Below, in pieces: positions 43,708-54,214 of a stretch of 64,000 nucleotides of DNA (positions within the stretch are counted from its first letter, which is position 1; each line of letters opens with the position of its first letter). This DNA comes from Sinorhizobium fredii NGR234 (GTDB lineage: Bacteria > Pseudomonadota > Alphaproteobacteria > Rhizobiales > Rhizobiaceae), in contig NC_012586.1 in the NCBI RefSeq assembly GCF_000018545.1, positions 124,001 to 188,000 on the forward strand, in the 5' to 3' direction. Position numbers and translations under genes: made by a program. The notes beneath the pieces are model-generated. The model was not told the DNA's origin. It saw only the letters and a program-made list of their open reading frames with translations, and did not search any database.

Positions 43708-44414
43708 AGTTCGATCCTCTCGGGAACGAAGCGGACCTTGTCGCCGGGAGCAAGCAATGCCGGCGGGTCTTTCATCGGGTCGAACATCGGCAGTTCGGCG
43801 AGGCCGATCGAGTTCCAACCGTTCGGGCCGGTCAGCACCGACACGCCCGTCTGCATGCCGCCGATCGTCACCGTGCCCTTGAGCATCCGGAGCGACGGCA
43901 CGGTCTTGCGCGGCATGTGGATGCGCGGATCAAGCCCGTGCAGATATCCGAAGCCCGGCGCGCTGCCGAGCGCGACGACCGTGTAATTGCCTTGCCAGTG
44001 CAGGCGCACGACCTCCCGATCGGTCAGTCCCGTGTAATCGCAGACGGAGGCAAGGTCCGTCGCATGCTCGCCGCCATAGGTGACGGGAATTTCCACCGTC
44101 TTTCCGGTGAGGTCGATGCTGCGTGCGCCATCCCATTCGTGCCGCAAGCGCGCCTCGAATTGCGCTGGCTCCTCAGGCGTCTGCTTGAGGATGACCAGCA
44201 GGTTCGTGACCCCCGGAACGACCTCCCGAATTTCCGGCCATGGCTCGACTGCATGCGCCAGGGCCCAGATTCGCCTCTGTGCGAGAAGGTCGAACGCCCC
44301 CGGGGCCTCGATAAGATAGGCACTCGTGCCGATGACGGAGATCTTCGGCTGTTCGGCGGAGGCAGTAGAAATGGATGCCGGCGTCGACAGGGCTTTGCTT
44401 TGCGCGTACGTCAT
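43704..44414 (-). CDS. pxpB: 5-oxoprolinase subunit B (KipI-like)
   Basis: The product is 236 residues from ATG 44414, overlapping the preceding stop by 4 bases. The KipI/allophanate-hydrolase subunit 1 domain is recognisable from VTYGGEHATDLASVCDYTGL, APGFGYLHGLDPRIHMPRKT and GMQTGVSVLTGPNGWNSIG. It is partner of PxpC. Confidence 0.92.
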   Translation of the reverse strand: MTYAQSKALSTPASISTASAEQPKISVIGTSAYLIEAPGAFDLLAQRRIWALAHAVEPWPEIREVVPGVTNLLVILKQTPEEPAQFEARLRHEWDGARSIDLTGKTVEIPVTYGGEHATDLASVCDYTGLTDREVVRLHWQGNYTVVALGSAPGFGYLHGLDPRIHMPRKTVPSLRMLKGTVTIGGMQTGVSVLTGPNGWNSIGLAELPMFDPMKDPPALLAPGDKVRFVPERIEL

Positions 44415-44862
44415 TGGGCGGGCTCGATCAGAAAAACGGTGTCGCCATAGCCGACCAGACTGCCGGGTTCGACGACGCAATCTTTGAGGGTGCCGGCGTC
44501 TTCGGCCCGGATTGGCATGATGAGCGGTCCGATCCCGACGAAGCCGATGATCTCTTCCGGCGAGACGGTGCTGCCGATGGTCGCTTCCGCCGCATCACGG
44601 CCCGGATGCACGGGCAGGAAGTGGCCGGCGATCGGCGCCTTGGCGGGTCTTGCATCGTCTTGCGTAACCGAAGCATCCAGTGCCTCGCCGGCGCCATCCG
44701 CCGCGGCGCCCGTGCCGGCCACGATCCGCATGAGCCGGCCGCCTTCCGTTTCGATCTCGATCGAGTCGACGCCGGCATCCTCGAGCCAGCCGGCGATCTT
44801 CTCCAGGGTCGCCGGATCAAATATCTGTCCGGTGATCGCGCTCTTTCGCTTCCGCCCCTTCG

Positions 44863-44866
<4 letters not shown>
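44411..44866 (-). CDS. Biotin-carboxyl-carrier-like protein lacking the biotinylation lysine
   Basis: The product is 151 residues from ATG 44866, with 4-base overlaps on both sides. The N-terminal helical part ([20 protein letters not shown]) and C-terminal hammerhead ([32 protein letters not shown]) follow AccB. However, at the place of the EAMKM motif the sequence is [10 protein letters not shown] (residues about 110-119), with proline where the biotinylated lysine should be. The true BCCP in this operon is at 46245-46688. It is probably a structural or regulatory lipoyl-like domain, or a carrier with another role. Confidence 0.8.
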
Positions 44867-46244
<1,378 letters not shown>

Positions 46245-46248
<4 letters not shown>

Positions 46249-46688
46249 CCGATCTCCATCAGCGGCTCTCCGGCTTCCACTTCTTGGCCGTCGCCTGCAA
46301 AAATGCGCGTGATCGATCCGGCCCTGTGGGCGGACACGGTGTTGAAGACCTTCATCGCTTCGACGATGCAGAGGCTCTGACCCACCTCGACGGTATCGCC
46401 TACCTCGACGAAGGGACGCGCGCCGGGATTGGGCGAGCGATGCAGGACGCCGAAGACGGGTGCCTTCACCGTTCGGCCGTCGGCTGGCTGGATTTCGGGC
46501 CTGTCGCTCCGATCGACGGCGGGCGGCGCTTCTGCTTGACGGCCGCGTTGCGGCTTCGGGTCCGCCGGGGTGCGCTTGGACCGATCACGCGATATCCGAA
46601 CAATGGTACCGTTCTCGCCCACCACCAGTTCGGAAACACGCGAACGGCCGACGAATTCGATAAGCGTTCTGATCGTTTCCAGATCCAT
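46245..46688 (-). CDS. accB: Biotin carboxyl carrier protein
   Basis: The product is 147 residues. The start at ATG 46688 ([20 protein letters not shown]) agrees with the usual AccB N-terminus; the upstream extension is not family sequence. The biotin motif is intact ([18 protein letters not shown], lysine about 113). It is the first gene of the minus-strand oxoprolinase operon and overlaps accC by 4 bases. Confidence 0.9.
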
Positions 46689-46921
46689 CAGGTCCCACCC
46701 ATGCATCGCTCCCGGGTCGTCCTCGGACGATAAACTCGATCGATGACCGAGCGGTCCGACGATCAAATGAAGCGATTGGGAGTGTTACACGAGGGCCCCG
46801 TTGATGGGGGCAGACAAAGTTTCTATGGCCACGCCCTGCCTCATCCCTTGACGTTGCATCGCGGAACAATCGTTGCCGTACTCGATTACAGCGGGACAGA
46901 ACCTCGCCGGTAGTACTGAAC

Positions 46922-48031
46922 ATGTCGAAACGCTCCGAGACGAAATCTTCGCCTGAAATGCTCGAGCCGCGGACGGGAACGCCGAGTCCCAGGCTGACGC
47001 AAAGCGAGTTTCGCCGCCGCTTCCTCAGCCGGTTTCCGGACCGGGCCTTCGACGGCCTTCGATCGGAACTGGACAAGATCGCTGCGGCGGCATGGGACGC
47101 CTATGAGCACCAGCGAAAGGCACCCCACACCCGCAAGGCCGGAGCCGCGTTCAAGGATCCCGACTACGAGCTGTCCGTCGATTGGCTCGCGGCGCGCGAT
47201 GCCATCCATGCGGCGCAACAGCGCCACGTCGACCCGGACGGCCCGGCGCGCATTCTCCTGATCAGCGGGTCGTCGCGCAGCGAGCACACCTGTCCCGGCG
47301 AGATGTCGAAATCCTATCGGCTGACGCGGATCGCGCAGGAAACGATGGACCAAACGACCGGGGTGAAAACGACCGTTCTCGAATTGCATCGCCTCGCTTC
47401 CGAATACGGGCGGATGATCCATCCGTGTAAGGCCTGCTTTTCCACGTCGCCGGCGCTGTGCCATTGGCCGTGCTCCTGCTATCCCAACTATTCGCTCGGC
47501 CAGGTCGACGACTGGATGAACGAGATCTATCCGATGTGGGTCGAGGCGCATGGCATCATGATCGTCACGCCGGTCAACTGGTACCAGGTCTCCTCGCCGA
47601 TCAAGCTGATGATGGACCGCCTGGTTTGCGCCGATGGCGGCAACCCCGACCCGACCTCGACCGAGGGCAAGGATGCGAGGCTCGCCAAGGCGCTCGAGCT
47701 CGAGGGCTGGAACTATCCCCGCCATCTTGCCGGGCGGGTCTTTTCCATCGTCGTGCATGGTGACGTGGAGGGGGTCGAGAACGTTCGGCGCAGCCTTTCG
47801 GACTGGCTCCGCTACATGCATCTCGAACCGGCCGGCCCCTTGGCGGAACTGGACCGCTATATCGGCTATTGGAAACCCTACGCGCAGAGCCACGCGGAGC
47901 TGGATGCCGACGAGGCGGTGCAGGAGGAGGTGCGCAACGCAGCGCGAACCGTGGTCGAGGCGGTGACGCTCAAACGAGCCGGAAAGCAGGTCTCTGCCGG
48001 GAGAGAGCTCTCGCAACCGCGGCAGAAGTAA
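46922..48031 (+). CDS. Flavodoxin-fold NAD(P)H-dependent oxidoreductase
   Basis: The product is 369 residues. An N-terminal extension of about 110 residues (FRRRFLSRFPDRAFDGLRSE, WDAYEHQRKAPHTRKAG) precedes an NADPH-dependent FMN-reductase-like domain (ARILLISGSSRSEHTCPGEM, HPCKACFSTSPALCHWPCSC, VEAHGIMIVTPVNWYQVSSP). The SGSSR phosphate loop and the PVNWYxxSS segment bind FMN. It is divergent from the accB operon. It reduces a flavin, quinone or small substrate. Confidence 0.82.
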   Translation: MSKRSETKSSPEMLEPRTGTPSPRLTQSEFRRRFLSRFPDRAFDGLRSELDKIAAAAWDAYEHQRKAPHTRKAGAAFKDPDYELSVDWLAARDAIHAAQQRHVDPDGPARILLISGSSRSEHTCPGEMSKSYRLTRIAQETMDQTTGVKTTVLELHRLASEYGRMIHPCKACFSTSPALCHWPCSCYPNYSLGQVDDWMNEIYPMWVEAHGIMIVTPVNWYQVSSPIKLMMDRLVCADGGNPDPTSTEGKDARLAKALELEGWNYPRHLAGRVFSIVVHGDVEGVENVRRSLSDWLRYMHLEPAGPLAELDRYIGYWKPYAQSHAELDADEAVQEEVRNAARTVVEAVTLKRAGKQVSAGRELSQPRQK

Positions 48032-48259
48032 GAGGTTTCAGGTCGATCGGCAGCGTCGGCGTGCAGCCTGACCATGCGATGCCGTCCGGCGTCCGGATGA
48101 GGTCCCAGTGGCGGCGGGTCTCCTCGTCCTCACGCGCCTCAGCATGTCCCCGGTGGGTTTGCGTCAAGCCGCGCGTGACCGCCGCCGATCAGGGTCGCAT
48201 CAGACAGCCGGTCACCGATCGAGATCGTCGCAGGCCCGCGATCGGCGCGGTGGAGAAGC

Positions 48260-49144
48260 TCATATTGCCGATAGGGCGGCGATGTTCTTGCGGTGTACCG
48301 CTTCATAGGGCTCGAAATAGGAAACGGCGCCTCTCGCCAGCTCCGGTGCGATGAAGTCCGTCAGCGGTGCGACCGCGGCGGTTTGGCCTCCCTGCTGCAC
48401 GGCATCCATCAACCGCTCGAGGTAGCGCCGGTTGGCGTCGATGAAGCGTGTGTCATAGCCGCCCGCCGCGATCCGATCCGGAGCGCCGTGGTTCGGCAGG
48501 ATGCGGTCGATCGGCCAGGTCGCCAGGCGCGCCAGTTCGCGAATGTGCGTCGCCGTGTTTTGCGCTTCGGAGACATAGGTGATGGTGTCTTCAAGCGTAT
48601 CGCCGGCCAATAGAATTCTGTCGTCCGGCAGCCACAGGACATTGCCGTCGGCGCTGTGGATGTCGAAATGATGAAGTTCGACGCGGCGGTTGCCGACCTG
48701 AAGATCCAACCGCCTTTCAAAGAGCCGGTTGGGCATGACGAGCGGGCTGATCGGCGGCGTGCCCGCGGCGAGTTGCTCGCGATGCGCCTCAAGCGCGTCG
48801 GCGGTCAGCTTCAGCGCGATGATTTCGCAGTCGGCAAAGACGGCATTGCCGGCGATATGGTCGTCATGCCAATGGCTGAGGACGACCCGAATAGACTTTG
48901 CGCCAAGCCCCTCGACATGGCGCCGGACGGCCTGCCCATGGGCAAGCGAAACATGCGTATCATAGACGAGCGCTTCGCCCGCATCGACGATGGCATAGGA
49001 GGCGATGCCCAATTCATAGGCGCCGTCATCGAGCCAATTCGGCTCCGTACTATAAAGCCTCCGCCCCTCGACGCGGCCGTCGTAATAGGCAAACACGCCC
49101 GGATGAGGTTCGAAGATCGTAAGGGTCTCGGTCATGCTCGTCAT
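48260..49144 (-). CDS. MBL-fold metallo-hydrolase
   Basis: The product is 294 residues from ATG 49144 (ATG 49135 is equally possible; no strong ribosome site). The metallo-beta-lactamase motif HWHDDHIAGN binds two metals, with further ligands in DRILLAGDTLED and PNHGAPDR. A dyad-type hydrolase on small esters, lactones or thioesters is likely. It lies downstream of the FMN reductase on the same strand. Confidence 0.82.
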   Translation of the reverse strand: MTSMTETLTIFEPHPGVFAYYDGRVEGRRLYSTEPNWLDDGAYELGIASYAIVDAGEALVYDTHVSLAHGQAVRRHVEGLGAKSIRVVLSHWHDDHIAGNAVFADCEIIALKLTADALEAHREQLAAGTPPISPLVMPNRLFERRLDLQVGNRRVELHHFDIHSADGNVLWLPDDRILLAGDTLEDTITYVSEAQNTATHIRELARLATWPIDRILPNHGAPDRIAAGGYDTRFIDANRRYLERLMDAVQQGGQTAAVAPLTDFIAPELARGAVSYFEPYEAVHRKNIAALSAI

Positions 49145-49281
49145 AAGGGCCCCCGCCAGCGCCGTGCGTCGTTTCGGCGCTGGCGGAGCTTTATCACGGC
49201 CCGCTCGGCGCCGAAATCGGCTTTTGCGGAGGGAGCGTTCCTGGAGCTTCGCGGCGGAGACGGCGCGGCCCTCTGAAGCCC

Positions 49282-49917
49282 TCATGCGACCGCGATCAGG
49301 CGGTCAGGCTTCCGGGCTGCGGCGAGCCCGGCCCGCATGGCAAAGGCGCCTTTGGCGACTTGCGTCGCCATGATCTTCAACTGATCGGCAATGGCCGTTT
49401 CGCTCGGCTCGCCTTCCGGCGAGAAACGGCAGGTCGCGCTGTTGATGCCGACGCCGAGCGGGGTCGGCCAGCCGCGCAGCGCATGGACGATCGAGCGCAG
49501 CGCGACCAGCGTCGTTCCGGCCGCCTGCGGACCATAGGCGCAGGTAATGCAGCCGACGGCGCGTCCGTCGAGATAGGCTGCGGCGTCGTTGCGCATGTCT
49601 TCCGTGTAGTCGAGCGCGTTCTTGACGAGGCCGGAGATGCTGCCGTGATAGGCGGGCGAGGCGATGATGATGCCGTCGGCGGCCCGCAGCGCCGCGATGA
49701 ATGCCTGCGCTTCGGCGGTGCGGTGCGGCACCTCCGGCGCATACATCGGCATCATCAGCGCCTGGCCGTTGAAAAGCATGGTGCGGGCGCCGGCCTGCTC
49801 CGCCTCGTTCAGGGCATAGCGCAGTGCGAGCTCGGTCGATGATCCATCGCGCGTCGTGCCGCCCAGGCCAACGATCAGCGGGGCAACGGAATTCTTTTCG
49901 GTCGGCTCTCCAAACAT
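49282..49917 (-). CDS. NADPH-dependent FMN reductase
   Basis: The product is 211 residues from ATG 49917 (GAGGAGG upstream). The flavodoxin-like fold is shown by LIVGLGGTTRDGSSTELALR, the FMN loop SPAYHGSISGLVKNALDYTE and GPQAAGTTLVALRSIVHALR. The family (SsuE/MsuE, ArsH types) supplies FMNH2 to two-component monooxygenases. The LLM monooxygenase at 52976 is an obvious client. Confidence 0.85.
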   Translation of the reverse strand: MFGEPTEKNSVAPLIVGLGGTTRDGSSTELALRYALNEAEQAGARTMLFNGQALMMPMYAPEVPHRTAEAQAFIAALRAADGIIIASPAYHGSISGLVKNALDYTEDMRNDAAAYLDGRAVGCITCAYGPQAAGTTLVALRSIVHALRGWPTPLGVGINSATCRFSPEGEPSETAIADQLKIMATQVAKGAFAMRAGLAAARKPDRLIAVA

Positions 49918-50026
49918 CGCAAGTCCTCCTCTGCTTGACTGAAATCAAGTCTAGGCGCGGTGGCGAGGGCTGTGCAGACGACGATGAACCGGGCGTCATA
50001 ACCCCTCGTTATCGCCGGCCGGGACC

Positions 50027-50941
50027 TTAGCGCGCGAGATTGTTGTAGCGCATGCCGATCTGGCGGAAGGCCTTGGCGAGGCTCGCGGCGAGCGGGGTCA
50101 GCGGCACCCCGGCGCGGGTGACGAGGCCGACCATGGTGTGCGAGCCGCCTCCGTCGAGCGCCAGGCCGACCATCCGGGCGCGGACCAGCGGATGGGTGAG
50201 ACAGCTTCTCGGCAGGGCGGCGACGAGATCGGTCGAGGGCAGAATATCGAGCACCGCCGAGAAGGATTCGCAGGTCAGCAGAACCCGCGGCGGCGGCACG
50301 CCGTGATCGACGAAATGCTGGTTCATCAGCGCCATGAAGGCCGGTTGGTCATTGGTGTAAAGCCAGTTCGCCCTGGCGAGATCCTTGAGCGACCTTGCGT
50401 CCGCAAGCGGATGTCCAACCCGCACGACTGGAACGATACGGTTCTCGAAAAGCGGCTCGATCGTCAGGTCGTGACCGAGCGACGAAGGCGGCACGCCGCC
50501 CACCGCGAAATCGAACTCGCCCTGCCGGACACCGCCGACCAGCCGGTCGAGCAGTCCGTCCGATATCCGCACATTGACATTGGGGTTCTTCTTCCAGAAG
50601 CGTTCCAGCGCCTGCGACGCCATCAGCATCGAGGCGATCGCCGAGAGGCCGACGGCAACCTTGCCACCCTTCGCCCCCACCATCTGGCTGATTTCCTCCT
50701 GGGCGCGGGAGAATTCCGTATCAATGATGCGGGCCCGATGCAGGAAGGCACGGCCGAACTCGGTCGGCATGCTGCCATGGGCCGAGCGGGTATAGAGCGG
50801 CGCGCTGAGGATTTCCTCAAGCTCCTGAATGGTCTTCGAGAGCGCCGGCTGCGAGACGTTGAGTCGCAGCGCCGCGGTGCGGATGCTGCCGGTGTCGGCG
50901 ACCGCGAGAAAGGCCTTGATGTGGCGGAGCTGGATCATCAA
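50027..50941 (-). CDS. LysR-family regulator, CbbR/GbpR-type
   Basis: The product is 304 residues (MMIQLRHIKAFLAVADTGSI, RTAALRLNVSQPALSKTIQE) with GGAGG upstream of ATG 50941. LRHIKAFLAVADTGSIRxAA and the substrate domain resemble the galactose-binding-protein regulator (GbpR) group, common next to aromatic and heterocycle catabolic genes. It sits between the FMN reductase and the hydrolase on the minus strand and is a candidate regulator of the nearby catabolic genes. Confidence 0.85.
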   Translation of the reverse strand: MMIQLRHIKAFLAVADTGSIRTAALRLNVSQPALSKTIQELEEILSAPLYTRSAHGSMPTEFGRAFLHRARIIDTEFSRAQEEISQMVGAKGGKVAVGLSAIASMLMASQALERFWKKNPNVNVRISDGLLDRLVGGVRQGEFDFAVGGVPPSSLGHDLTIEPLFENRIVPVVRVGHPLADARSLKDLARANWLYTNDQPAFMALMNQHFVDHGVPPPRVLLTCESFSAVLDILPSTDLVAALPRSCLTHPLVRARMVGLALDGGGSHTMVGLVTRAGVPLTPLAASLAKAFRQIGMRYNNLAR

Positions 50942-51024
50942 CGCGCCGTCCTCCGTGGGGTTGTCCGAGCGTTTTTGTGCATGTCGTCACCCCAAAACCG
51001 CTGCACACTTTTGGGCGACATGCA

Positions 51025-51897
51025 TTAGAGCTTCGCTTCGAGAAATCGCAGCAGCCGCGGTGCGAAAAAGCCGGAAAAGCTGCCGGCCTCGTCGAGCGGG
51101 TCGGAAATCCAGTAATGCGGAGCGGACGGGACCGGCAGACTGCGCACGAAAATGCCGGCCTGTTTGAGGGCAAGCACGAAGGCCTCGCTCTGGCTTGCCG
51201 GGTCGACCACGTCGTCGTTGATACCCCAGGCGACGAGGAACGCGGTTTCCTTGCGCGTCGCCGAGACATGCGAGAGCGGCGAGGCGTCGAAATAGGGGCG
51301 CCGGTCGTCGACGAGGCGTTCCCCCAGGAACCGTTCGACGATGTGGTCGTCGAAGCGCACGGCCTGGTCGTGCTGCCATTGGGCGGCAAGGTCGAAGATG
51401 CCGTAGACCGGGATGCACGCTTTGACGCCGGCGCTCCAGCGGTCAAGCCCGCCGTTCGGGGAACCGTCCTTGAAAAGCGGCAGGTCGCCGGCAAGCGCCA
51501 CAAGCGCGGCCAGATGCGCTCCCGACGAATCCCCGAGAAGGGCGAGGCGGTTGGCGTCGAGGCCGAGATTTTCTGCCTCGGCGCGAACGAACTGAACGGC
51601 GGCGCGAACGTCGTGAACGGCCGCCGGATAGGAGGGCAACTCACCTTTCGCCAGCCGGTAGGTCGGGGCAAAAACCGCATATCCCTGCGCCGCGAGGTAA
51701 GGGCCGATATGCTGGTAGTTGCCCTTCGGGGCGAGGCGCCAGCCGCCACCATGAACGGCGACGAGGGTCGGAAGTTCGCTCTTTGCCCGGGGCCGGTAGA
51801 ACGTTCCCGACAGCGGCGTTCCATCCCTTGCGACATAGTCCAGTGCGGTCGCCTCGACCGCATAGCGCCCGCTCTGCTCTTGGGTATGTGCGTTCAT
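51025..51897 (-). CDS. Alpha/beta hydrolase, HSL-type esterase
   Basis: The product is 290 residues. The start is ATG 51897 (GGGAGGA upstream); a GTG at 51918 is less likely. The oxyanion motif VHGGGWRLAPKGNYQHIGPY, the nucleophile LLGDSSGAHLAAL (GDSSG), an acidic residue in WGINDDVVDP and the histidine in SAPHYWISDP are in order. The HGGGW motif places it in the hormone-sensitive-lipase family. It is divergent from the second hydrolase and shares its promoter gap. Confidence 0.85.
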   Translation of the reverse strand: MNAHTQEQSGRYAVEATALDYVARDGTPLSGTFYRPRAKSELPTLVAVHGGGWRLAPKGNYQHIGPYLAAQGYAVFAPTYRLAKGELPSYPAAVHDVRAAVQFVRAEAENLGLDANRLALLGDSSGAHLAALVALAGDLPLFKDGSPNGGLDRWSAGVKACIPVYGIFDLAAQWQHDQAVRFDDHIVERFLGERLVDDRRPYFDASPLSHVSATRKETAFLVAWGINDDVVDPASQSEAFVLALKQAGIFVRSLPVPSAPHYWISDPLDEAGSFSGFFAPRLLRFLEAKL

Positions 51898-51913
51898 TTT
51901 TCGATTTCCTCCC

Positions 51914-51946
51914 GTCACATTGTATGCTTAACATAACGTATGACAA
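51914..51946. promoter_or_regulatory. Tandem TTGTATGACAA-like operator in the hydrolase/hydrolase divergent gap
   Basis: TTGTATGCTTA (51920-51930) and ACGTATGACAA (51936-51946) match the shared element TTGTATGACAA at 8 and 9 of 11 positions. They are spaced 16 bp apart, between the starts of the hydrolases at 51897 (minus) and 52170 (plus). Confidence 0.6.
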
Positions 51947-52169
51947 AAAACCATTCCCTGAAACCTGTTGCGATGACGCTCGATCGAGGCTCGGAGATCC
52001 TTCGATCTGCCAATGCTTTCAATGCCTTCTGGGAGATGGCCAGGTACTCGTCCGGGAGTGCCGCGATAACCGGTGTTTATCACCGGACTCTAATTTGCAT
52101 CTGCCCTGGGGAATTGCGTTTTGGCAAAGTTGCCTCGCTTCAAACGACATGCAGGGAGGATGTTTGGTC

Positions 52170-52979
52170 GTGAAACATCATTTTCTTCACACAGGAGATG
52201 TGGAGCTGGAATGGCACGAAACGGGGGAGGGCGCTCCGATCCTCTATCTCCATGGCGGCCAGGGCTTCTTTCCGGATGATGCCTTTGTGGCGGAACTCGC
52301 CAGGACGCGCCGGGTGATCGTTCCTTCCCATCCGGGCTTCGGAAAATCTTCGCTTCCCGATTGGCTGGATTGCGTCAGCGACATCGCCCACGTGCATCTT
52401 GCCCTGCTCGACTATCTCGGCCTCGACGAGGTCGATGTCGTCGGCTGCTCGATCGGCGGCTGGATCGCCGCGGAAATGGGCACCATGTCGCCGGAACGTT
52501 TCGGCCGGATCGTGCTCGCGGCGCCGGTCGGCATCAAGGTCGGCCCGGTCGACCGCCTCGACGTGCCGGACATCTTCGCCCTGTCGCAGGAGCAGGTCAC
52601 CGGCCTCTTCTATCACGATGCGGCGAAATTCCGGTTCGATGCTTCGGCCCATTCGGACGACAGGCTCACCATCATCGTGCGCAATCGCGAGACGCTGACG
52701 CTGCTCACCTGGGAGCCCTACATGCACAATCCCAAGCTCCGCCATCGTCTCCAGCGGGTGACCGCGCCGACGCTGATCCTGCGCGGCGGCTCCGACGGCT
52801 TCGTCTCGGCCGACTATGCGAACGCCTACGCCCGGCTCATCCCGAACGCCTCGGTCGAGACGATCGAGGCGGCGGGCCACAACATCGCCGAAGAGCGGCC
52901 GGAGGCCCTTGCGGCGCGTGTCGAGGCCTTCCTGGCCGACCCCCAGACAACCAAGACCCTTTGGAGGAACGCCGGATGA
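52170..52979 (+). CDS. Alpha/beta hydrolase, RutD/MhpC-like
   Basis: The product is 269 residues from GTG 52170 (GGGAGGA 9 bases upstream; TTG 52164 is too close to it). The oxyanion motif is LYLHGGQGFF, the nucleophile elbow is VVGCSIGGWIAAEMG, and the catalytic Asp and His are in RGGSDGFVS and EAAGHNIAEERP. It is a C-C or amide-bond hydrolase of the NicD/RutD/MhpC group by length and motif. It is first gene of the plus-strand operon, with its stop overlapping the LLM start (ATGA). Confidence 0.85.
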   Translation: MKHHFLHTGDVELEWHETGEGAPILYLHGGQGFFPDDAFVAELARTRRVIVPSHPGFGKSSLPDWLDCVSDIAHVHLALLDYLGLDEVDVVGCSIGGWIAAEMGTMSPERFGRIVLAAPVGIKVGPVDRLDVPDIFALSQEQVTGLFYHDAAKFRFDASAHSDDRLTIIVRNRETLTLLTWEPYMHNPKLRHRLQRVTAPTLILRGGSDGFVSADYANAYARLIPNASVETIEAAGHNIAEERPEALAARVEAFLADPQTTKTLWRNAG

Positions 52980-54172
52980 GAGCCTGGTTCTTCAGCGAAA
53001 ACGCCTATCCGGATCTGCCGCCGGAAACCGAATACGACTCGATCCGGGTTACCCTGCCCAACAGCCTCTACGACCCGAAGAAGGGTGCGGCCCTCTACGA
53101 TCGCTATATCGACGAATGGCTCGTCGCCGAGGAAGAGGGCCTGGACATCATGCTCAACGAGCATCACCAGACCCCCACCTGCGTCGACCCGGCAGCACCC
53201 CTGGTGCTTGCCGCCCTGGCGCGGCTCACCTCCAAGGCGCGGCTGCTGCTTCTCGGCAATCCGATCTCGAACCGCCGCGATCCCGTTCGCGTTGCCGAAG
53301 AAATGGCGCTCGCCGACATCCTGTCGCACGGGCGCCTCGAAGTCGGCTTCGTCCGCGGTGTTCCTTACGAGCTGGCGGCGGCCAACAGCAATCCGGTGCG
53401 CACCAACGAACGGCACTGGGAGGCGCTCGACCTCATCCTCAAGGCCTGGACGACCCGCGACGGACCGTTCAGCCATGAAGGGCAGTTCTTCCACCACCGC
53501 AATGTCAACATCTGGCCGCGTCCCTACCAGGACCCGCATCCGCCGGTCTGGGTCAGCGCCACGAGCCCGGGCGGCGCGGCGCGCGTCGGGTCGCGCGGCT
53601 TCGTCCAGGCGACCTTCCTGACCGGTTTCGGCGGCACGCCGAGGGTCTACGAATCCTATCGCCAGGGTTGGCGCGAGGCCGGCCGCGGCGCGGTCACGCC
53701 CGTCAACCGGCTCGCCTATGCGCCGCTCCTCTATACGAGCCCGGATCCGGCCCGCGCCCGGGCCGGCGCCGAGCAGCTGCTCTGGTACCTCAAGGCCAAC
53801 AAGGTGCCGGTCCACTACAAGAACCCGCCCGGCTACGTGCCCGTCGACGTGAACGTCCGCTTCTTGCGCGGCGCCATGCCCCAGCTTGCCGCGTCGATCA
53901 AGGATCTGAACGTCGAGAAGGCGATCGAGGCCGGCATCATGTTCGCCGGCACGCCCGACCAGGTCTTCGAGCAGGTCAAGCACTTCTACGGCAAGGTCGG
54001 CGGCTTCGGCCACATGCTGCTGATGGGGCAGGCGGGCTTCCTGGACCACGAAGACACGGTTCATGGCATCCGCACCTTTGCTCGCGACGTCTATCCGCGA
54101 CTGAAGGAGGCGTTTCCGGACGACGCGGCATCGGGCGCCGACGAGGAGCGCGTCCAAGCAGTCGCAGGCTGA
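52976..54172 (+). CDS. LLM-class flavin-dependent monooxygenase
   Basis: The product is 398 residues, starting at ATG 52976 and translationally coupled to the hydrolase. It is a luciferase-like TIM barrel (YDRYIDEWLVAEEEGLDIML, NEHHQTPTCVDPAAPLVLAA, RVAEEMALADILSHGRLEVG, FVRGVPYE, PVWVSATSPGGAARVGSRGF). The NEHHxTP motif places it with alkanal- and heterocycle-oxidising members. It needs reduced FMN, for which the reductase at 49282 is a candidate partner. The substrate is unknown. Confidence 0.88.
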   Translation: MRAWFFSENAYPDLPPETEYDSIRVTLPNSLYDPKKGAALYDRYIDEWLVAEEEGLDIMLNEHHQTPTCVDPAAPLVLAALARLTSKARLLLLGNPISNRRDPVRVAEEMALADILSHGRLEVGFVRGVPYELAAANSNPVRTNERHWEALDLILKAWTTRDGPFSHEGQFFHHRNVNIWPRPYQDPHPPVWVSATSPGGAARVGSRGFVQATFLTGFGGTPRVYESYRQGWREAGRGAVTPVNRLAYAPLLYTSPDPARARAGAEQLLWYLKANKVPVHYKNPPGYVPVDVNVRFLRGAMPQLAASIKDLNVEKAIEAGIMFAGTPDQVFEQVKHFYGKVGGFGHMLLMGQAGFLDHEDTVHGIRTFARDVYPRLKEAFPDDAASGADEERVQAVAG

Positions 54173-54214
54173 CCATCGGGGGCAGGATGCCCCACCATTC
54201 AGGGAGGAGAACAC

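Noticed and set aside
47970..48167. Minus-strand frame of 65 codons between the flavoprotein and the MBL hydrolase
   Set aside because: The sequence (HWDLIRTPDGIAWSG) is protein-like, but it overlaps the end of the flavoprotein gene and has no recognised relatives or start signal.
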